NCBI RefSeq assembly: GCF_024349685.1
Contig: NZ_AP025944.1
Coordinates: 4,160,001 to 4,224,000, forward strand
From: Pseudomonas sp. LRP2-20
Lineage (GTDB): Bacteria > Pseudomonadota > Gammaproteobacteria > Pseudomonadales > Pseudomonadaceae
Length of the DNA stretch: 64,000 nt
Reading direction: 5' to 3'
The notes under the pieces were generated by a model, which was not told where the DNA came from, did no database searches, and was given only the letters and a program-made list of their open reading frames with translations. The translations under genes were made by a program, and so were the position numbers. Shown here piece after piece: positions 8,392 to 17,802 of this stretch. Every line of letters begins with the position of its first letter. Position 1 is the first letter of the stretch.

Positions 8392-10898
8392 TGAAGCACA
8401 TGCCGCTGTCCCGCCTGTGCGGCCTGGCCTTGCGCCAGCTGCTGCGCGATATCCGCGCCAGCGAAGTGCGCGTGCTGTTCTTTGCCCTGCTGGTGGCGGT
8501 CGCCGCGAGTACCGCCATCGGCTATTTCGGTGCTCGCCTGAATGGCGCGATGCAACTGCGCGCCAGCGAATTCCTCGGTGCCGACCTGGTATTGCAAGGC
8601 AGCGCACCGGCCCGTGACGAGCAGCTCGGCGCCGGTCAGGCACTAGGGCTGCGGCATGCCCAGGTGGTGGAATTCACCAGCGTGGTGGGTGGCGATGCTG
8701 GCATCCAGCTATCGAGCATCAAGGCGGTCGATAGCGCCTACCCATTGCGCGGCCAGGTGCGCAGTGCCGCCGCGCCCTATGGCGAAGAAACCCCAGGAGG
8801 CGGCCCGGCCCCCGGGGAGGCCTGGGTCGAACCTCGCCTGCTCGCGGCCCTGGGGCTTGAAGTCGGCGACAGCATCGATGTCGGCATGAAAACCTTGCGC
8901 ATGAGCCGCGTACTGACCTATGAACCCGATCGCGCCAACAACTTCTATAGCCTGACGCCCCGCGTGCTGATGAACCTGGCTGACCTGCCGGCCACCGGGG
9001 TCATCCAGCCAGGCAGCCGGGTTTCCTACCGCGACTTGTGGCGCGGCGATGCCGAAGCCCTCGCGCACTATCGCAAGGCCGTGGAAAACAACCTTGCCGC
9101 CAGCCAGCGCCTGCTCGACACCCGCGATGGCAACCGGCAGATCGGCGGCGCCCTGGGCAAAGCCGAGCGCTACCTGAACATGGCCAGCCTGGTCGCAGTG
9201 CTGCTGGCAGGCGTGGCCGTGGCGCTCTCGGCCAGCCGCTACGCCGCGCGCCGCCTGGATGCCAGCGCCTTGCTGCGCTGCCTGGGGCTGTCGCGGCACC
9301 AGGCGCTGGGCTTGTATTGCCTGCAACTGGCGATGCTCGGGCTGGTCGCCGCCCTGGCCGGCGCCCTGCTCGGCTGGCTCGCGCAACTGGGCCTGTTCCA
9401 CCTACTGCACGACCTGCTGCCCAGCGTGGTGCCAGCCGGGGGCATGCTTCCGGCACTGGCCGGCATCGCCACCGGCCTGGTGGCCCTGGCCGGTTTTGCC
9501 TTGCCGCCGCTCGCCGCGCTGGGCCAGGTACCACCGTTGCGCGTGCTGCGCCGCGATCTGCTGCCCGTGCCACCGAGCAGCTGGCTGGTGTATGGCGCCG
9601 CCCTGCTCGCCCTGGGCCTGATCATGTGGCGCCTGAGCCTTGACCTGCTGCTGACCTTCGCCCTGCTCGGTGGCGGCCTGATCGCCGCGCTGCTGCTGGG
9701 CGGGCTGCTGTTGCTCGGCTTGCAAAGCCTGCGCAAGGCACTCGCTGGCGCACCGCTGACCTGGCGCCTGGGCCTTGGCCAGTTGCTGCGCCACCCGATG
9801 GCGGCAGCCGGGCAAGCCCTGGCCTTCGGCCTGATCCTGCTGGCCATGGCCTTGGTTGCGCTGCTGCGGGCAGAGTTGCTCGACACCTGGCAGGCACAAC
9901 TGCCCAAGGACGCGCCCAACCACTTTGCCCTGAACATCCTGCCCGCTGACCGCGAACCGTTCGCCCAGCGCCTGCGCGAGGTGAATGCCAGTTCGGCGCC
10001 GCTCTACCCGGTGACGCCAGGCCGGCTGATTCAGATCAACGATGAACCGGTGCAACAGGTCGTCAGCAAGGATTCCGCCGGCGAGCGAGCGGTACAACGC
10101 GACCTCAGCCTGACCTGGGCCGCCGACCTGCCTGAGGGCAATACGCTAAGCGCGGGCAACTGGTGGCAGGCGCTGCCTGGCGGCAATGAAATCCCCGGCG
10201 TGTCGGTCGAGGCCGAGCTGGCTGCCAGCCTCAAGCTGCAACTGGGCGACCTGCTGACCTTCGACATCGGCGGCGAGCAGCGCCAGGCGCGGGTCAGCAG
10301 CCTGCGCCGGGTGCACTGGGACAGCTTCCAGCCGAACTTCTACATGATCTTCCAGCCGGGCACCCTGCAGGGGCTGCCAACCACCTACCTGACCAGCTTC
10401 TACCTGGCCCCAGGCCATGACCTGGACGTGGTCGCACTGTCGCGGGCGTTCCCGGCGGTGACCATCCTGCAGGTCGATGCCTTGCTCGAACAGCTCCGCA
10501 GCATCCTTGCTCAGGTCACGCTGGCGGTCGAGTATGTCTTGCTGTTCGTGCTGGCGGCGGGGCTTGCGGTATTGTTCGCCGGGCTGCAGGCGACACTGGA
10601 CGAGCGGATTCGCCAAGGCGCCTTGCTGCGCGCACTGGGGGCCGCGCGCCCCTTGCTGGTCAGGGCCCGGCGCATCGAGTTCGGTTTGCTGGGGGCGGCC
10701 AGCGGGGCCTTGGCGGCACTGGGGTGCGAGCTGATCACCCTGGTGCTGTATCGCTATGCGTTCGACCTGCAGTGGAGCCCGCATCCGTGGTTGCTGGTGC
10801 TGCCCGTGGTTGGGGCGCTGCTGGTGGGTGGGGCGGGGGTATTGGGAACACGGCGAGCACTGAATGCCAGCCCGCTGGCGGTACTGCGGGAAGGTTGA
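8391..10898 (+). CDS. ABC transporter permease, FtsX-like (YbbP family)
   Basis: 835 residues with two FtsX/MacB-like permease halves: an N-terminal helix (VLFFALLVAVAASTAIGYFG), a periplasmic domain (about 45-245), three membrane segments at about 255-400, several hydrophobic segments around 400-500, a second periplasmic region, and C-terminal helices (VEYVLLFVLAAGLAVLFAG and beyond). It is the membrane partner of the overlapping ATPase gene. Such permeases act as mechanotransmission or extraction systems rather than channels; the cargo is unknown. The convergent greB lies 49 bp beyond. Confidence 0.92.
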   Translation: MKHMPLSRLCGLALRQLLRDIRASEVRVLFFALLVAVAASTAIGYFGARLNGAMQLRASEFLGADLVLQGSAPARDEQLGAGQALGLRHAQVVEFTSVVGGDAGIQLSSIKAVDSAYPLRGQVRSAAAPYGEETPGGGPAPGEAWVEPRLLAALGLEVGDSIDVGMKTLRMSRVLTYEPDRANNFYSLTPRVLMNLADLPATGVIQPGSRVSYRDLWRGDAEALAHYRKAVENNLAASQRLLDTRDGNRQIGGALGKAERYLNMASLVAVLLAGVAVALSASRYAARRLDASALLRCLGLSRHQALGLYCLQLAMLGLVAALAGALLGWLAQLGLFHLLHDLLPSVVPAGGMLPALAGIATGLVALAGFALPPLAALGQVPPLRVLRRDLLPVPPSSWLVYGAALLALGLIMWRLSLDLLLTFALLGGGLIAALLLGGLLLLGLQSLRKALAGAPLTWRLGLGQLLRHPMAAAGQALAFGLILLAMALVALLRAELLDTWQAQLPKDAPNHFALNILPADREPFAQRLREVNASSAPLYPVTPGRLIQINDEPVQQVVSKDSAGERAVQRDLSLTWAADLPEGNTLSAGNWWQALPGGNEIPGVSVEAELAASLKLQLGDLLTFDIGGEQRQARVSSLRRVHWDSFQPNFYMIFQPGTLQGLPTTYLTSFYLAPGHDLDVVALSRAFPAVTILQVDALLEQLRSILAQVTLAVEYVLLFVLAAGLAVLFAGLQATLDERIRQGALLRALGAARPLLVRARRIEFGLLGAASGALAALGCELITLVLYRYAFDLQWSPHPWLLVLPVVGALLVGGAGVLGTRRALNASPLAVLREG

Positions 10899-10947
10899 TG
10901 GTTGCCTGTCCCGGCCCGGCGAACTGGCCGGCACAGGCACTCCCAAT

Positions 10948-11421
10948 TCATTGCCCGTAGTGGATGCTGTTCACATACCAGGTCGCTTGGCCGGTCGGCG
11001 TATTCACCACCACTTCATCACCCTCCTCCTTCTTGAGCAGGGCCCGGGCCATCGGCGAGTCGATCGAGATGTAGTCGTTGCGGCCATAGATCTCGTCATA
11101 CCCGACAATGCGAAACTTCAGGGTCTCGCCATCATCGTTCTCGATCTCGACCCAGGCACCGAAGAACACCTTGCCTTCCTGCTGCGGCGAGTAGGCGACC
11201 ACCTTCACGTCTTCAAGGCGCTTGCGCAGATAGCGGACCCGGCGGTCGATCTCACGCAGCAGCTTCTTGTTGTACTGATAGTCGGCGTTCTCGCTACGAT
11301 CGCCCAGCGAAGCGGCCCAGGTCACTTTCTGGGTGATTTCCGGGCGATACACCCGCCACAGATGGTCCAGCTCCTTCTTCAGGGCCTCGTGACCTTCCGT
11401 GGTGATGATGTTGGTGCTCAA
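10948..11421 (-). CDS. greB: GreB, transcription elongation (transcript cleavage) factor
   Basis: 157 residues with the GreA/GreB N-terminal coiled coil (ALKKELDHLWRVYRPEITQK...SENADYQYNKKLLREIDRRVRYLRKRL) and C-terminal FKBP-like domain (FRIVGYDEIYGRNDYISIDSPMARALL). The likely start is TTG at 11421 (reading S-T-N-I-I-T-T next) because GAGGAG lies 7 nt upstream and no ATG fits; a frame open to 11565 runs into the upstream gene. GreB rescues backtracked RNA polymerase. The Shine-Dalgarno overlaps the stop codon of the preceding ORF, suggesting translational coupling. Confidence 0.93.
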   Translation of the reverse strand: MSTNIITTEGHEALKKELDHLWRVYRPEITQKVTWAASLGDRSENADYQYNKKLLREIDRRVRYLRKRLEDVKVVAYSPQQEGKVFFGAWVEIENDDGETLKFRIVGYDEIYGRNDYISIDSPMARALLKKEEGDEVVVNTPTGQATWYVNSIHYGQ

Positions 11422-11432
11422 CGGCGCGCTCC

Positions 11433-11741
11433 TCAGCGTCGGGTAATCAGGCCCTGGCGCGCAATGCGGGTAAGCTCGCCAATGACCTGGGCTGCGTCTT
11501 CGCGGGCTGGCGCCTGGATCACCGCCAGGTCGAAGCGGTCGTTGCCGAACTGCTCCAGGCGGCATGCATCTTCGGCGAACTGGATGAGAAAGGCACGAGC
11601 CTGCCCCTTGCGGCGGGACAACCCTTCAAGATGACGCAAGAGTGTGGGCTGATGCTGGCCACCGAGCAGGATGCGCGGTGTGCGGGAAGCCTGGTTGGCA
11701 GGCAATGGGCTCAAACAGACACTGGTACGTGGACAACTCAT
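11433..11741 (-). CDS. Hypothetical protein, co-transcribed with greB
   Basis: 102 residues; ATG at 11741 is preceded by GGAGAG at good spacing, and its stop (11433-11435) overlaps the greB Shine-Dalgarno, so the two probably form an operon. No signal peptide. The C-terminal half (FDLAVIQAPAREDAAQVIGELTRIARQG) has the look of a nucleotide- or SAM-binding Rossmann edge followed by a helix, which could make this a shortened methyltransferase-like protein, but that is only an impression. I do not recognise a named family with confidence. Confidence 0.6.
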   Translation of the reverse strand: MSCPRTSVCLSPLPANQASRTPRILLGGQHQPTLLRHLEGLSRRKGQARAFLIQFAEDACRLEQFGNDRFDLAVIQAPAREDAAQVIGELTRIARQGLITRR

Positions 11742-11900
11742 GGAGCTTCTCTCCGCCTCGCGAATCCCGCTGGGCAGCGGTGGGAGGCGTCACCGAACCA
11801 GCGCTTTAGCGGTATTTCGGATAACCCGGAGAGGGGCCAGTCCTGCGCCCCGCAAGTAGCTGTTTAAATCGGCGCAGGCGGTATGCTAGAGCGACAAGCC

Positions 11901-11953
11901 GCAAGCTGCAAGCCCCAAGCTGAAATGCGTTCGGCTTGGGGCTTGCAGCTTGC
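11901..11953. repeat. Long perfect inverted repeat (GCAAGCTGCAAGCCCCAAGC type)
   Basis: The left arm at 11901-11920 is GCAAGCTGCAAGCCCCAAGC. The right arm at 11934-11953 is its exact reverse complement, giving a 20-bp stem with a 13-nt loop. It lies 13 bp beyond the doxX-like stop and 160 bp upstream of the greB operon start. It lacks a T-run, so it is more likely an intergenic repeat/processing hairpin than a standard terminator. Confidence 0.85.
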
Positions 11954-11966
11954 GTCTCGCGACCTG

Positions 11967-12401
11967 TCAGCGGGCGATCAGGCGGTCCAGGGACAGGCGG
12001 CCCGCGCCTTCGATCAGTACCGCCACGGTGCCGGCCAGCAGCGCCAGGGCGAACTCATAGCCGTTGTTCGACATGAACAGGCCGTTGTTGATGTGTACCG
12101 AGAAGATCGCCACGACCAGGGTCACCGTCAGTGCCAGTGCGGCCGGGCGGGCCAGCAGGCCGATCACCAGGGCCAGGCCGCCAAAGAACTCGGCGCTGCC
12201 GGACAGCAACGCCATCAGGTAGCCCGGCGCCAGGCCGATGCTTTCCATCCATTGGCCGGTGCCTTCCAGGCCGTAGCCACCGAACAGGCCGAACAGTTTT
12301 TGCGCGCCATGCGCCATGAAGATCACACCGACCAGGATGCGGATCACGCTCAGGCCCAGGCCTGCGCGAGTGGAAAGCAGCTTGCTGATTGCGTTGTTCA
12401 T
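11967..12401 (-). CDS. DoxX family membrane protein
   Basis: 144 residues, four predicted membrane helices (about 17-38, 57-80, 84-104, 116-137). The DoxX signature is visible: RILVGVIFMAHGAQKLFG near the N-terminus, then LLSGSAEFFGGLALVIGL. The family includes quinone/oxidoreductase-associated membrane proteins whose exact role is usually unknown. It is encoded alone, with a large inverted repeat just downstream. Confidence 0.9.
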   Translation of the reverse strand: MNNAISKLLSTRAGLGLSVIRILVGVIFMAHGAQKLFGLFGGYGLEGTGQWMESIGLAPGYLMALLSGSAEFFGGLALVIGLLARPAALALTVTLVVAIFSVHINNGLFMSNNGYEFALALLAGTVAVLIEGAGRLSLDRLIAR

Positions 12402-12514
12402 TTCGAAGCGTCCTTGAAAGCGGGATGTTGTGTTGGGATGGGCGCCATCATAATCAATTCAATAGATATGAAAATCGCAAAAAACCCAACATAACAATCG
12501 ACAAAATTGATTTG

Positions 12515-13957
12515 TCAGCGAATGACCACCCGCTCCAGTGCCGTGCGTTCGCGATTGAACGCCAGGAAGTACTTGTTGACGCTGTTGACGAAGTTGACCG
12601 GCCCCATGCCGACCTGCTCCATGGCGATGCGCTCGGTCTGGAAGAACCACTGGTTACCATTGAGGCCGCGCTTGCGAGCCTCGGCGCGCATGGCCTGCAC
12701 CCGCTCCGGGCCCAGGTTGTAGGCCGCCAGCACAAACGCCATGCGTTCGCGCTCGTTGATCTGCGGGCTGGCGAAGAACTTGCGGCGGATCAGCGCCAGA
12801 TAGCGCGCACTGGCCTGGACATTGCCATCGACCGTGCCGGTGTCGCTGACCCCCACCCGTTGCGCAGCCGACGGGGTGATCTGCATCAGGCCGTGTGCCC
12901 CACCGCTACCGCGCGCCGCAGGGTTCAGGGTCGATTCCTTGAAGGCCAGGGCAGCCAGGTTCAGCCAGTCGATCTGCTGCGCCTCGCCATGCTTCTGCAA
13001 CACCGGGCGCAGTGCATTCAAGCGTTGACGGTCCTTGCGCGCCAAGGGGTTGTGCACGCGATACTGGCGCCGGTAGATGCGCTCGAAGGCCGCATCCTGG
13101 TTTTCCGGCGCGCGATACCCCTGGAGAAAGCGATCGACCGTGGCCAGCAGCATCGTCGCATCGCGCCGCACATACCAACGCATGGCCTGCGCTTGCCCCA
13201 GTTGCACCCGGCTGTCCAGGCGCAAGTTCGGCATGACCCTGGCCCAGCGCTGGGCGATCGGGCGCTCCACCATGGTCAATGGATAGATGCCGGCCTGGAC
13301 CATTTCCAGCACATCTTCCACAGCCAGGGTCGAATCGACCCATTCGATCTTGATCGGCGGCCGCTTGCGCAGCGCCAGTTGCTGGTTGATCTGCTGAATC
13401 ACCGCCCCTGCCGCACTGGCACTGGTCAACGCCACCGTACGCCCGGACAGCTGCTCGGCGCGGGTGTAGCTGCGCTCGCCCTTGCGCCCGACCAGCAACA
13501 GCGGCACCTGGTCCAGTACCGGCGCACTGCTGTTGACGCCGCCTGTCACCGCCGGGTCCAGCAGCTCGCCCGGCGCGGCCAGGTCACCCTCACCGCGCTG
13601 CAGGGCGCCCAGCAGTTGTTCCTTGGCCCGCGGAATGATCTTCAGGCGGATCTGCTGGCCATCCCCGGCCCGGGCATTGAGGTAATGCTCCAGCCCGCGC
13701 AGGCGGTAATACTCGACCCCCACCGGCTCGCCCTTGATCTCACCCGAACTGTTGCGGCTCTGGTTGACCAGCACCCGCAGCACCTTGCTGCTGCGAATCT
13801 GCTGCAGGTCACGGGAGGTGTTCGCCGGTACGTTCTGCTGTGGCCCCGGCAGGCGCGCGTAGGCCGGGCCGACCGTGGTCAGCCCGAGCATCAGCAACAG
13901 GGTCAGCAGGTATCGCAGCATGCGAAATCGTGTCCGTGGTCGGTGGGCGGCAGCCAT
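12515..13957 (-). CDS. mltF: MltF-type membrane-bound lytic murein transglycosylase
   Basis: 480 residues from the ATG at 13957 (or 468 from 13921; neither has a strong ribosome-binding site). An N-terminal hydrophobic signal (MLRYLLTLLLMLGLTTVGPAYA) is followed by an SBP_bac_3-like domain (about 50-300) and a C-terminal SLT domain with FKESTLNPAARGSGGAHGLMQI, where the Glu of KES is the catalytic residue, and AYNLGPERVQ. This two-domain order is characteristic of MltF. It cleaves peptidoglycan glycan strands in the periplasm. Divergent from tatD. Confidence 0.9.
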   Translation of the reverse strand: MAAAHRPRTRFRMLRYLLTLLLMLGLTTVGPAYARLPGPQQNVPANTSRDLQQIRSSKVLRVLVNQSRNSSGEIKGEPVGVEYYRLRGLEHYLNARAGDGQQIRLKIIPRAKEQLLGALQRGEGDLAAPGELLDPAVTGGVNSSAPVLDQVPLLLVGRKGERSYTRAEQLSGRTVALTSASAAGAVIQQINQQLALRKRPPIKIEWVDSTLAVEDVLEMVQAGIYPLTMVERPIAQRWARVMPNLRLDSRVQLGQAQAMRWYVRRDATMLLATVDRFLQGYRAPENQDAAFERIYRRQYRVHNPLARKDRQRLNALRPVLQKHGEAQQIDWLNLAALAFKESTLNPAARGSGGAHGLMQITPSAAQRVGVSDTGTVDGNVQASARYLALIRRKFFASPQINERERMAFVLAAYNLGPERVQAMRAEARKRGLNGNQWFFQTERIAMEQVGMGPVNFVNSVNKYFLAFNRERTALERVVIR

Positions 13958-14079
13958 GGTGATACGCGCGATCTAGAGAAATGACGCTAAAAGACCACGG
14001 CAAGCGCCTGAAGTTCTTGGCTTTTTCCGAATATCACGCTTTTTGCTATGCTGGCCGCCCCGCGGCACGAGGTAGCACC

Positions 14080-14877
14080 ATGCAACTGATCGATATCGGC
14101 GTCAACCTGACCAACAGCAGTTTCCATGACCAACAGGCCGCCATCGTCGAGCGCGCCATCGAGGCCGGCGTTGTGCAGATGGTACTGACCGGCACCAGCC
14201 TTGAGGTCAGCGAACAGGCACTGGAGCTGTGCCAGCAGCTCGATGGCGACGGCCAGCACCTGTTCGCCACGGCTGGCGTGCACCCACATGATGCCAAGTC
14301 ATGGGATGGCAACAGCGAGCGGCGACTGCGCCAGCTGTTGGCTGAAGCACGCGTGCGCGCTGTCGGGGAATGCGGGCTGGATTTCAACCGTGACTTCTCC
14401 CCTCGCCCACTGCAGGAAAAAGCCCTGGAAGCCCAGCTGGCACTGGCGGCCGAACTGTGCCTGCCAGTGTTCCTGCACGAACGCGATGCCAGCGGGCGGC
14501 TGCTGGCCATCCTCAAGGATTACCGCGACCACCTGCCAGCCGCCGTGGTGCATTGCTTCACGGGTGAGCGCGACGCCTTGTACGCCTACCTGGACATGGA
14601 CCTGCACATCGGCATCACCGGCTGGATCTGTGACGAGCGTCGCGGCACCCACCTGCACCCGCTGGTGGGCAACATTGCCGAGGGCCGGCTGATGCTGGAA
14701 AGCGATGCGCCGTACCTGCTGCCACGCAGCCTGCGGCCGAAGCCGAAAAACGGCCGTAACGAGCCGGCATTCCTGACCGAAGTGCTGCGCGAAGTAGCCC
14801 AGCATCGCAACGAAAGCCTCGAGCACTGTGCCCAGCACACCAGCGCCACGGCCAAAGCTTTCTTCCAGCTTCCTTGA
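14080..14877 (+). CDS. tatD: TatD family DNase / metal-dependent hydrolase
   Basis: 265 residues, close to E. coli TatD in length and sequence. Metal-site motifs are visible along the TIM barrel: [13 protein letters not shown] (N-terminal; TatD has Asn where other members have the HxH pair), [36 protein letters not shown], and [13 protein letters not shown]. The ATG at 14080 follows GAGGT; a frame open to 13981 lacks family residues. The enzyme is a Mg-dependent 3'-5' exonuclease-type hydrolase active on damaged DNA/RNA in E. coli. Confidence 0.93.
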   Translation: MQLIDIGVNLTNSSFHDQQAAIVERAIEAGVVQMVLTGTSLEVSEQALELCQQLDGDGQHLFATAGVHPHDAKSWDGNSERRLRQLLAEARVRAVGECGLDFNRDFSPRPLQEKALEAQLALAAELCLPVFLHERDASGRLLAILKDYRDHLPAAVVHCFTGERDALYAYLDMDLHIGITGWICDERRGTHLHPLVGNIAEGRLMLESDAPYLLPRSLRPKPKNGRNEPAFLTEVLREVAQHRNESLEHCAQHTSATAKAFFQLP

Positions 14878-14965
14878 CACATGTCATGAGCGTCGCTCGA
14901 GTGAGCGGGCACAATGATGGCACCTTGCCAATAATGTTTCCGCTCAACTCAGAGAAGACCTACCC

Positions 14966-16444
14966 ATGGGTGCCTGGCTTAGCAATATTTCCCTGAAGTA
15001 CAAATTCTGGGCCGTCAACGCAGTGGCCTTCGTCACGACCTTGCTGCTGGTGCTTTATGCAGTGCACCTGGAGCAACGCGCCCGCGCCGATGCCGCGCAG
15101 GCCCAGGCGCAAGCCCAAGCCGAGCTGCTGGCCGCCTGGCCCGCCGGGCAGCCCCTGCCGCGCCAGGCCAACCTGATTACCTGGCAGCCCGGGCAGACCC
15201 CGACCTACGCGGGTGAAAACCTCGAAGCCCTGGCCAACGGGCAAGGCTGGGTCACGCTACCGGCGGCCTGGGTCCTCGGCAACAACCCGCTGCGCGGTGC
15301 CCAGGTGCTGCACCATGGCGACCAGCAACTGGCCGTGCTGGCAGCCGCACCGAGCCTGCGCCAGGTCTTTCTCGACCGCTTCAGCAACTACGCGGTCTGC
15401 GTGCTGATCCTGATGCTGGCAATGCTTGCTGCCTCGCAGCTGCTGATCCGCTTCCTGCTGAGCCAGCTCAATACCCTCAAGGACGTGATGCTGCACGTGG
15501 AAAAGACCGGCGACCTGTCGGCCCGCGTCCCCCTGGCCTGCGGCGACGAAGTCGGCCAGATGGCCGGTGCCTTCAACGCCATGCAGGCCACCTACCACCG
15601 CGTGGTCAGCACCGTCGCCCACACCGCCGCGCAACTGGACTCCGGTGCCGCGCGCCTGGCCGCGAGCATGAACGAAGTGCGCCATGGCATGCTCGGCCAA
15701 CAGAGCGAGACCGATCAGGCCGCCACGGCGATCAATGAAATGTCAGCCACCGTGCACCATATCGCCCAGCATGCCGGCGCCACCCGGGACTTGTCGCAGA
15801 CCGCCGACACCCTCGCCGGCAGCGGCAAGGAAGTGGTCAGCCGGGTGCAGGATTCGATCGCCGGGCTCTCCAGCGGCGTACAGCAAACTGCCGAAATGAT
15901 TCGCCAGCTCGCCGACGACAGCCAGAAGATCAACAGCGTGGTCGGGGTCATTCACAGTATTGCCGAACAGACCAACCTGCTGGCACTCAACGCCGCCATC
16001 GAAGCCGCGCGCGCAGGGGATCTGGGCCGGGGCTTTGCCGTGGTCGCCGACGAGGTGCGCAACCTGGCCAAGCGCGTACAGACGTCCACCGATGAAATCA
16101 CCCGCATGGTCGCCGACCTGCAAGCCGGTACCCGCGATGCCGTGGAGTTCATGCAGGAGAGTTCGTACAAGGCCGACGATTGTGTCCGGCAGGCTCAGGA
16201 GGCCGGCGCGGCACTGGCCGAGATTACCGGCGCAGTCGCGCAGATGCGCGAGAGCAACACGCAGATTGCCGTCGCCGCCGAGCAGCAAAGCCAGGTGGCT
16301 GAAGAAATGAACCGCGCGGTGGTGAGCATCCGCGATGTCACCGAAGAGACTGTGCAGCAGACCGTCGGCTCGGCCACCACCAGCAGCCAGTTGGCGACCC
16401 TTGCCGGCGAGTTGAGCAAGGCCATTGGCCAGCTCAAGCTATAG
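14966..16444 (+). CDS. Methyl-accepting chemotaxis protein with short periplasmic domain
   Basis: 492 residues: TM1 about 12-32, a small periplasmic sensor region (about 33-132), TM2 about 140-160, a HAMP segment (about 162-215, [25 protein letters not shown]), and an MCP signalling domain whose hairpin tip [18 protein letters not shown] is intact. It lacks the C-terminal CheR/CheB-docking pentapeptide, as most pseudomonad receptors do. The ligand cannot be deduced: the roughly 100-residue sensor matches no domain I can name. A GC-rich hairpin (16466-16483) follows the stop. Confidence 0.93.
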   Translation: MGAWLSNISLKYKFWAVNAVAFVTTLLLVLYAVHLEQRARADAAQAQAQAQAELLAAWPAGQPLPRQANLITWQPGQTPTYAGENLEALANGQGWVTLPAAWVLGNNPLRGAQVLHHGDQQLAVLAAAPSLRQVFLDRFSNYAVCVLILMLAMLAASQLLIRFLLSQLNTLKDVMLHVEKTGDLSARVPLACGDEVGQMAGAFNAMQATYHRVVSTVAHTAAQLDSGAARLAASMNEVRHGMLGQQSETDQAATAINEMSATVHHIAQHAGATRDLSQTADTLAGSGKEVVSRVQDSIAGLSSGVQQTAEMIRQLADDSQKINSVVGVIHSIAEQTNLLALNAAIEAARAGDLGRGFAVVADEVRNLAKRVQTSTDEITRMVADLQAGTRDAVEFMQESSYKADDCVRQAQEAGAALAEITGAVAQMRESNTQIAVAAEQQSQVAEEMNRAVVSIRDVTEETVQQTVGSATTSSQLATLAGELSKAIGQLKL

Positions 16445-16543
16445 TCGCCATAGCCAGCCTCGATTGGCCCCGCCCTCGGGGCCGCACTAAGCTTTGGGCA
16501 TGATTGCAACGAAGCGCGCAACCAAGCGCGCGAGGAACCGCCC

Positions 16544-16912
16544 ATGAGCAAACGACTGCCCAACCTGCACGCCTGGCAATGGCGTGGCTACCACCACAAT
16601 CACCGGCACCCGACCAACCTGGTGTTGCACCTGATCGCCGTACCGCTGTTCATCCTCGGCGCCCTGCTGGTGCTGTCCGGCCTGTTCGCCCTGGACCTGG
16701 GGCAGATCGCCGTCGGCGTCATTGCCCTGATCGCCGGCCTGGGCCTGCAGCGCCACGGGCATCGCCTGGAAGCCGAACAACCCGAACCGTTCGCCAACCG
16801 CAAGGACGCCGTGCAGCGGCTGCTGACCGAGCAGTTCGTCACTTTCCCGCGTTTCGTGCTCAGCGGTGCCTGGTGGAAGGCCTGGCGCGAACGGCACAAG
16901 CACCGGCGCTGA
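16544..16912 (+). CDS. Mpo1-like (DUF962-type) membrane protein
   Basis: 122 residues with two hydrophobic helices (about 28-48 and 51-72). The motif YHHNHRHPTNLVLHLIAVPL resembles the His-rich N-terminal signature of the Mpo1/DUF962 family, whose yeast member is an Fe-dependent dioxygenase acting on 2-hydroxy fatty acids. An RHGHRLE segment follows the second helix. Function here is inferred only from family resemblance. It is preceded by GAGGAACCGCCC at the ATG and is convergent with the thioesterase gene, ending 3 bp before it. Confidence 0.72.
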   Translation: MSKRLPNLHAWQWRGYHHNHRHPTNLVLHLIAVPLFILGALLVLSGLFALDLGQIAVGVIALIAGLGLQRHGHRLEAEQPEPFANRKDAVQRLLTEQFVTFPRFVLSGAWWKAWRERHKHRR

Positions 16913-16915
16913 TGA

Positions 16916-17713
16916 TCAGGCGAACACCGTCACCGTCTGCCGGCTCAAGGCCAGCAACTCCCCTTGCGCGCTCCATAGTGCTGCCGCCGCATGCCCGTAG
17001 CCATCGCGGGCATACTCGGTCTCGACACGGTAACGGCACCAGTCCAGCGTCGACAGTTTCGCCGTCGGCTGGATGAACTCGATGGTCCAGGTCAGCGTGC
17101 TGCCCGCCGCCGGTTGCTTGAGGAACGGCATCAGGCTCGGTGGCCAGGCATCCACCAGCGCCAGCAGGTGCGCCTCGTTGACCTGCTCTTCGGCCACATC
17201 GCGCAAACGTACCCAGCCGCCCATGTGGCGCGACTGATTGCCACTGAACGGCAGCCCCCCCACCGCCCAGCGCAAGGCGACATGGCGCATGAACTCCGGG
17301 GTGACGCCCTTGATGTAGGGCAACTCCGGCGCCGCGTGTTCAAGTGGTTTCATCTCCGCCGCAGGTGCAGCTGCAACATCGACCACCGATGATCGGCCGG
17401 CACCGAAGCTGCCCTGCACCAGCGTCACCACCTGGCCTTCCTGAATGGCCCGCCCCAGCAGCGTGCTGACCGCCTTGCCCTCGCGCAGCACTTCGACTTC
17501 GAAACGAATGGGCACATCCGCCGCAGCCGGGCTGACGAAGGTGATGGCCAGCGAGCGCACCGGGCGATCATCGGAGAGCTTCATGCGCATGCGTTCATGA
17601 ACCATGGCCGCCATCAGGCCACCGAACACGGCACGCCCCTGGGCCCAGGTGGGCGGAATGCTGACCGCGTCGGGGGTTTCCCGCACGGCGTCGAGCAGTT
17701 GGTTGAAATTCAT
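16916..17713 (-). CDS. Acyl-CoA thioesterase-like protein (tandem hotdog)
   Basis: 265 residues with an N-terminal TesB-like hotdog (WAQGRAVFGGLMAAMVHERM, then SLAITFVSPAAADVPIRFEVEVLREGKAVSTL) and a C-terminal hotdog (WVRLRDVAEEQVNEAHLLALVDAWPPS, then LTWTIEFIQP). This matches the acyl-CoA thioesterase double-hotdog family. It is predicted to hydrolyse acyl-CoA in the cytoplasm; chain-length preference is unknown. AGGAGCCGG precedes the ATG. Convergent with the Mpo1-like gene. Confidence 0.87.
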   Translation of the reverse strand: MNFNQLLDAVRETPDAVSIPPTWAQGRAVFGGLMAAMVHERMRMKLSDDRPVRSLAITFVSPAAADVPIRFEVEVLREGKAVSTLLGRAIQEGQVVTLVQGSFGAGRSSVVDVAAAPAAEMKPLEHAAPELPYIKGVTPEFMRHVALRWAVGGLPFSGNQSRHMGGWVRLRDVAEEQVNEAHLLALVDAWPPSLMPFLKQPAAGSTLTWTIEFIQPTAKLSTLDWCRYRVETEYARDGYGHAAAALWSAQGELLALSRQTVTVFA

Positions 17714-17802
17714 CGGCCGGCTCCTGGCTGTATGGCGAACGGTCCGCCCATACTAGCCAGCAAACTTCGCCCGATCAGCCCGCAAATCGGTCATTTGCCG
17801 GG

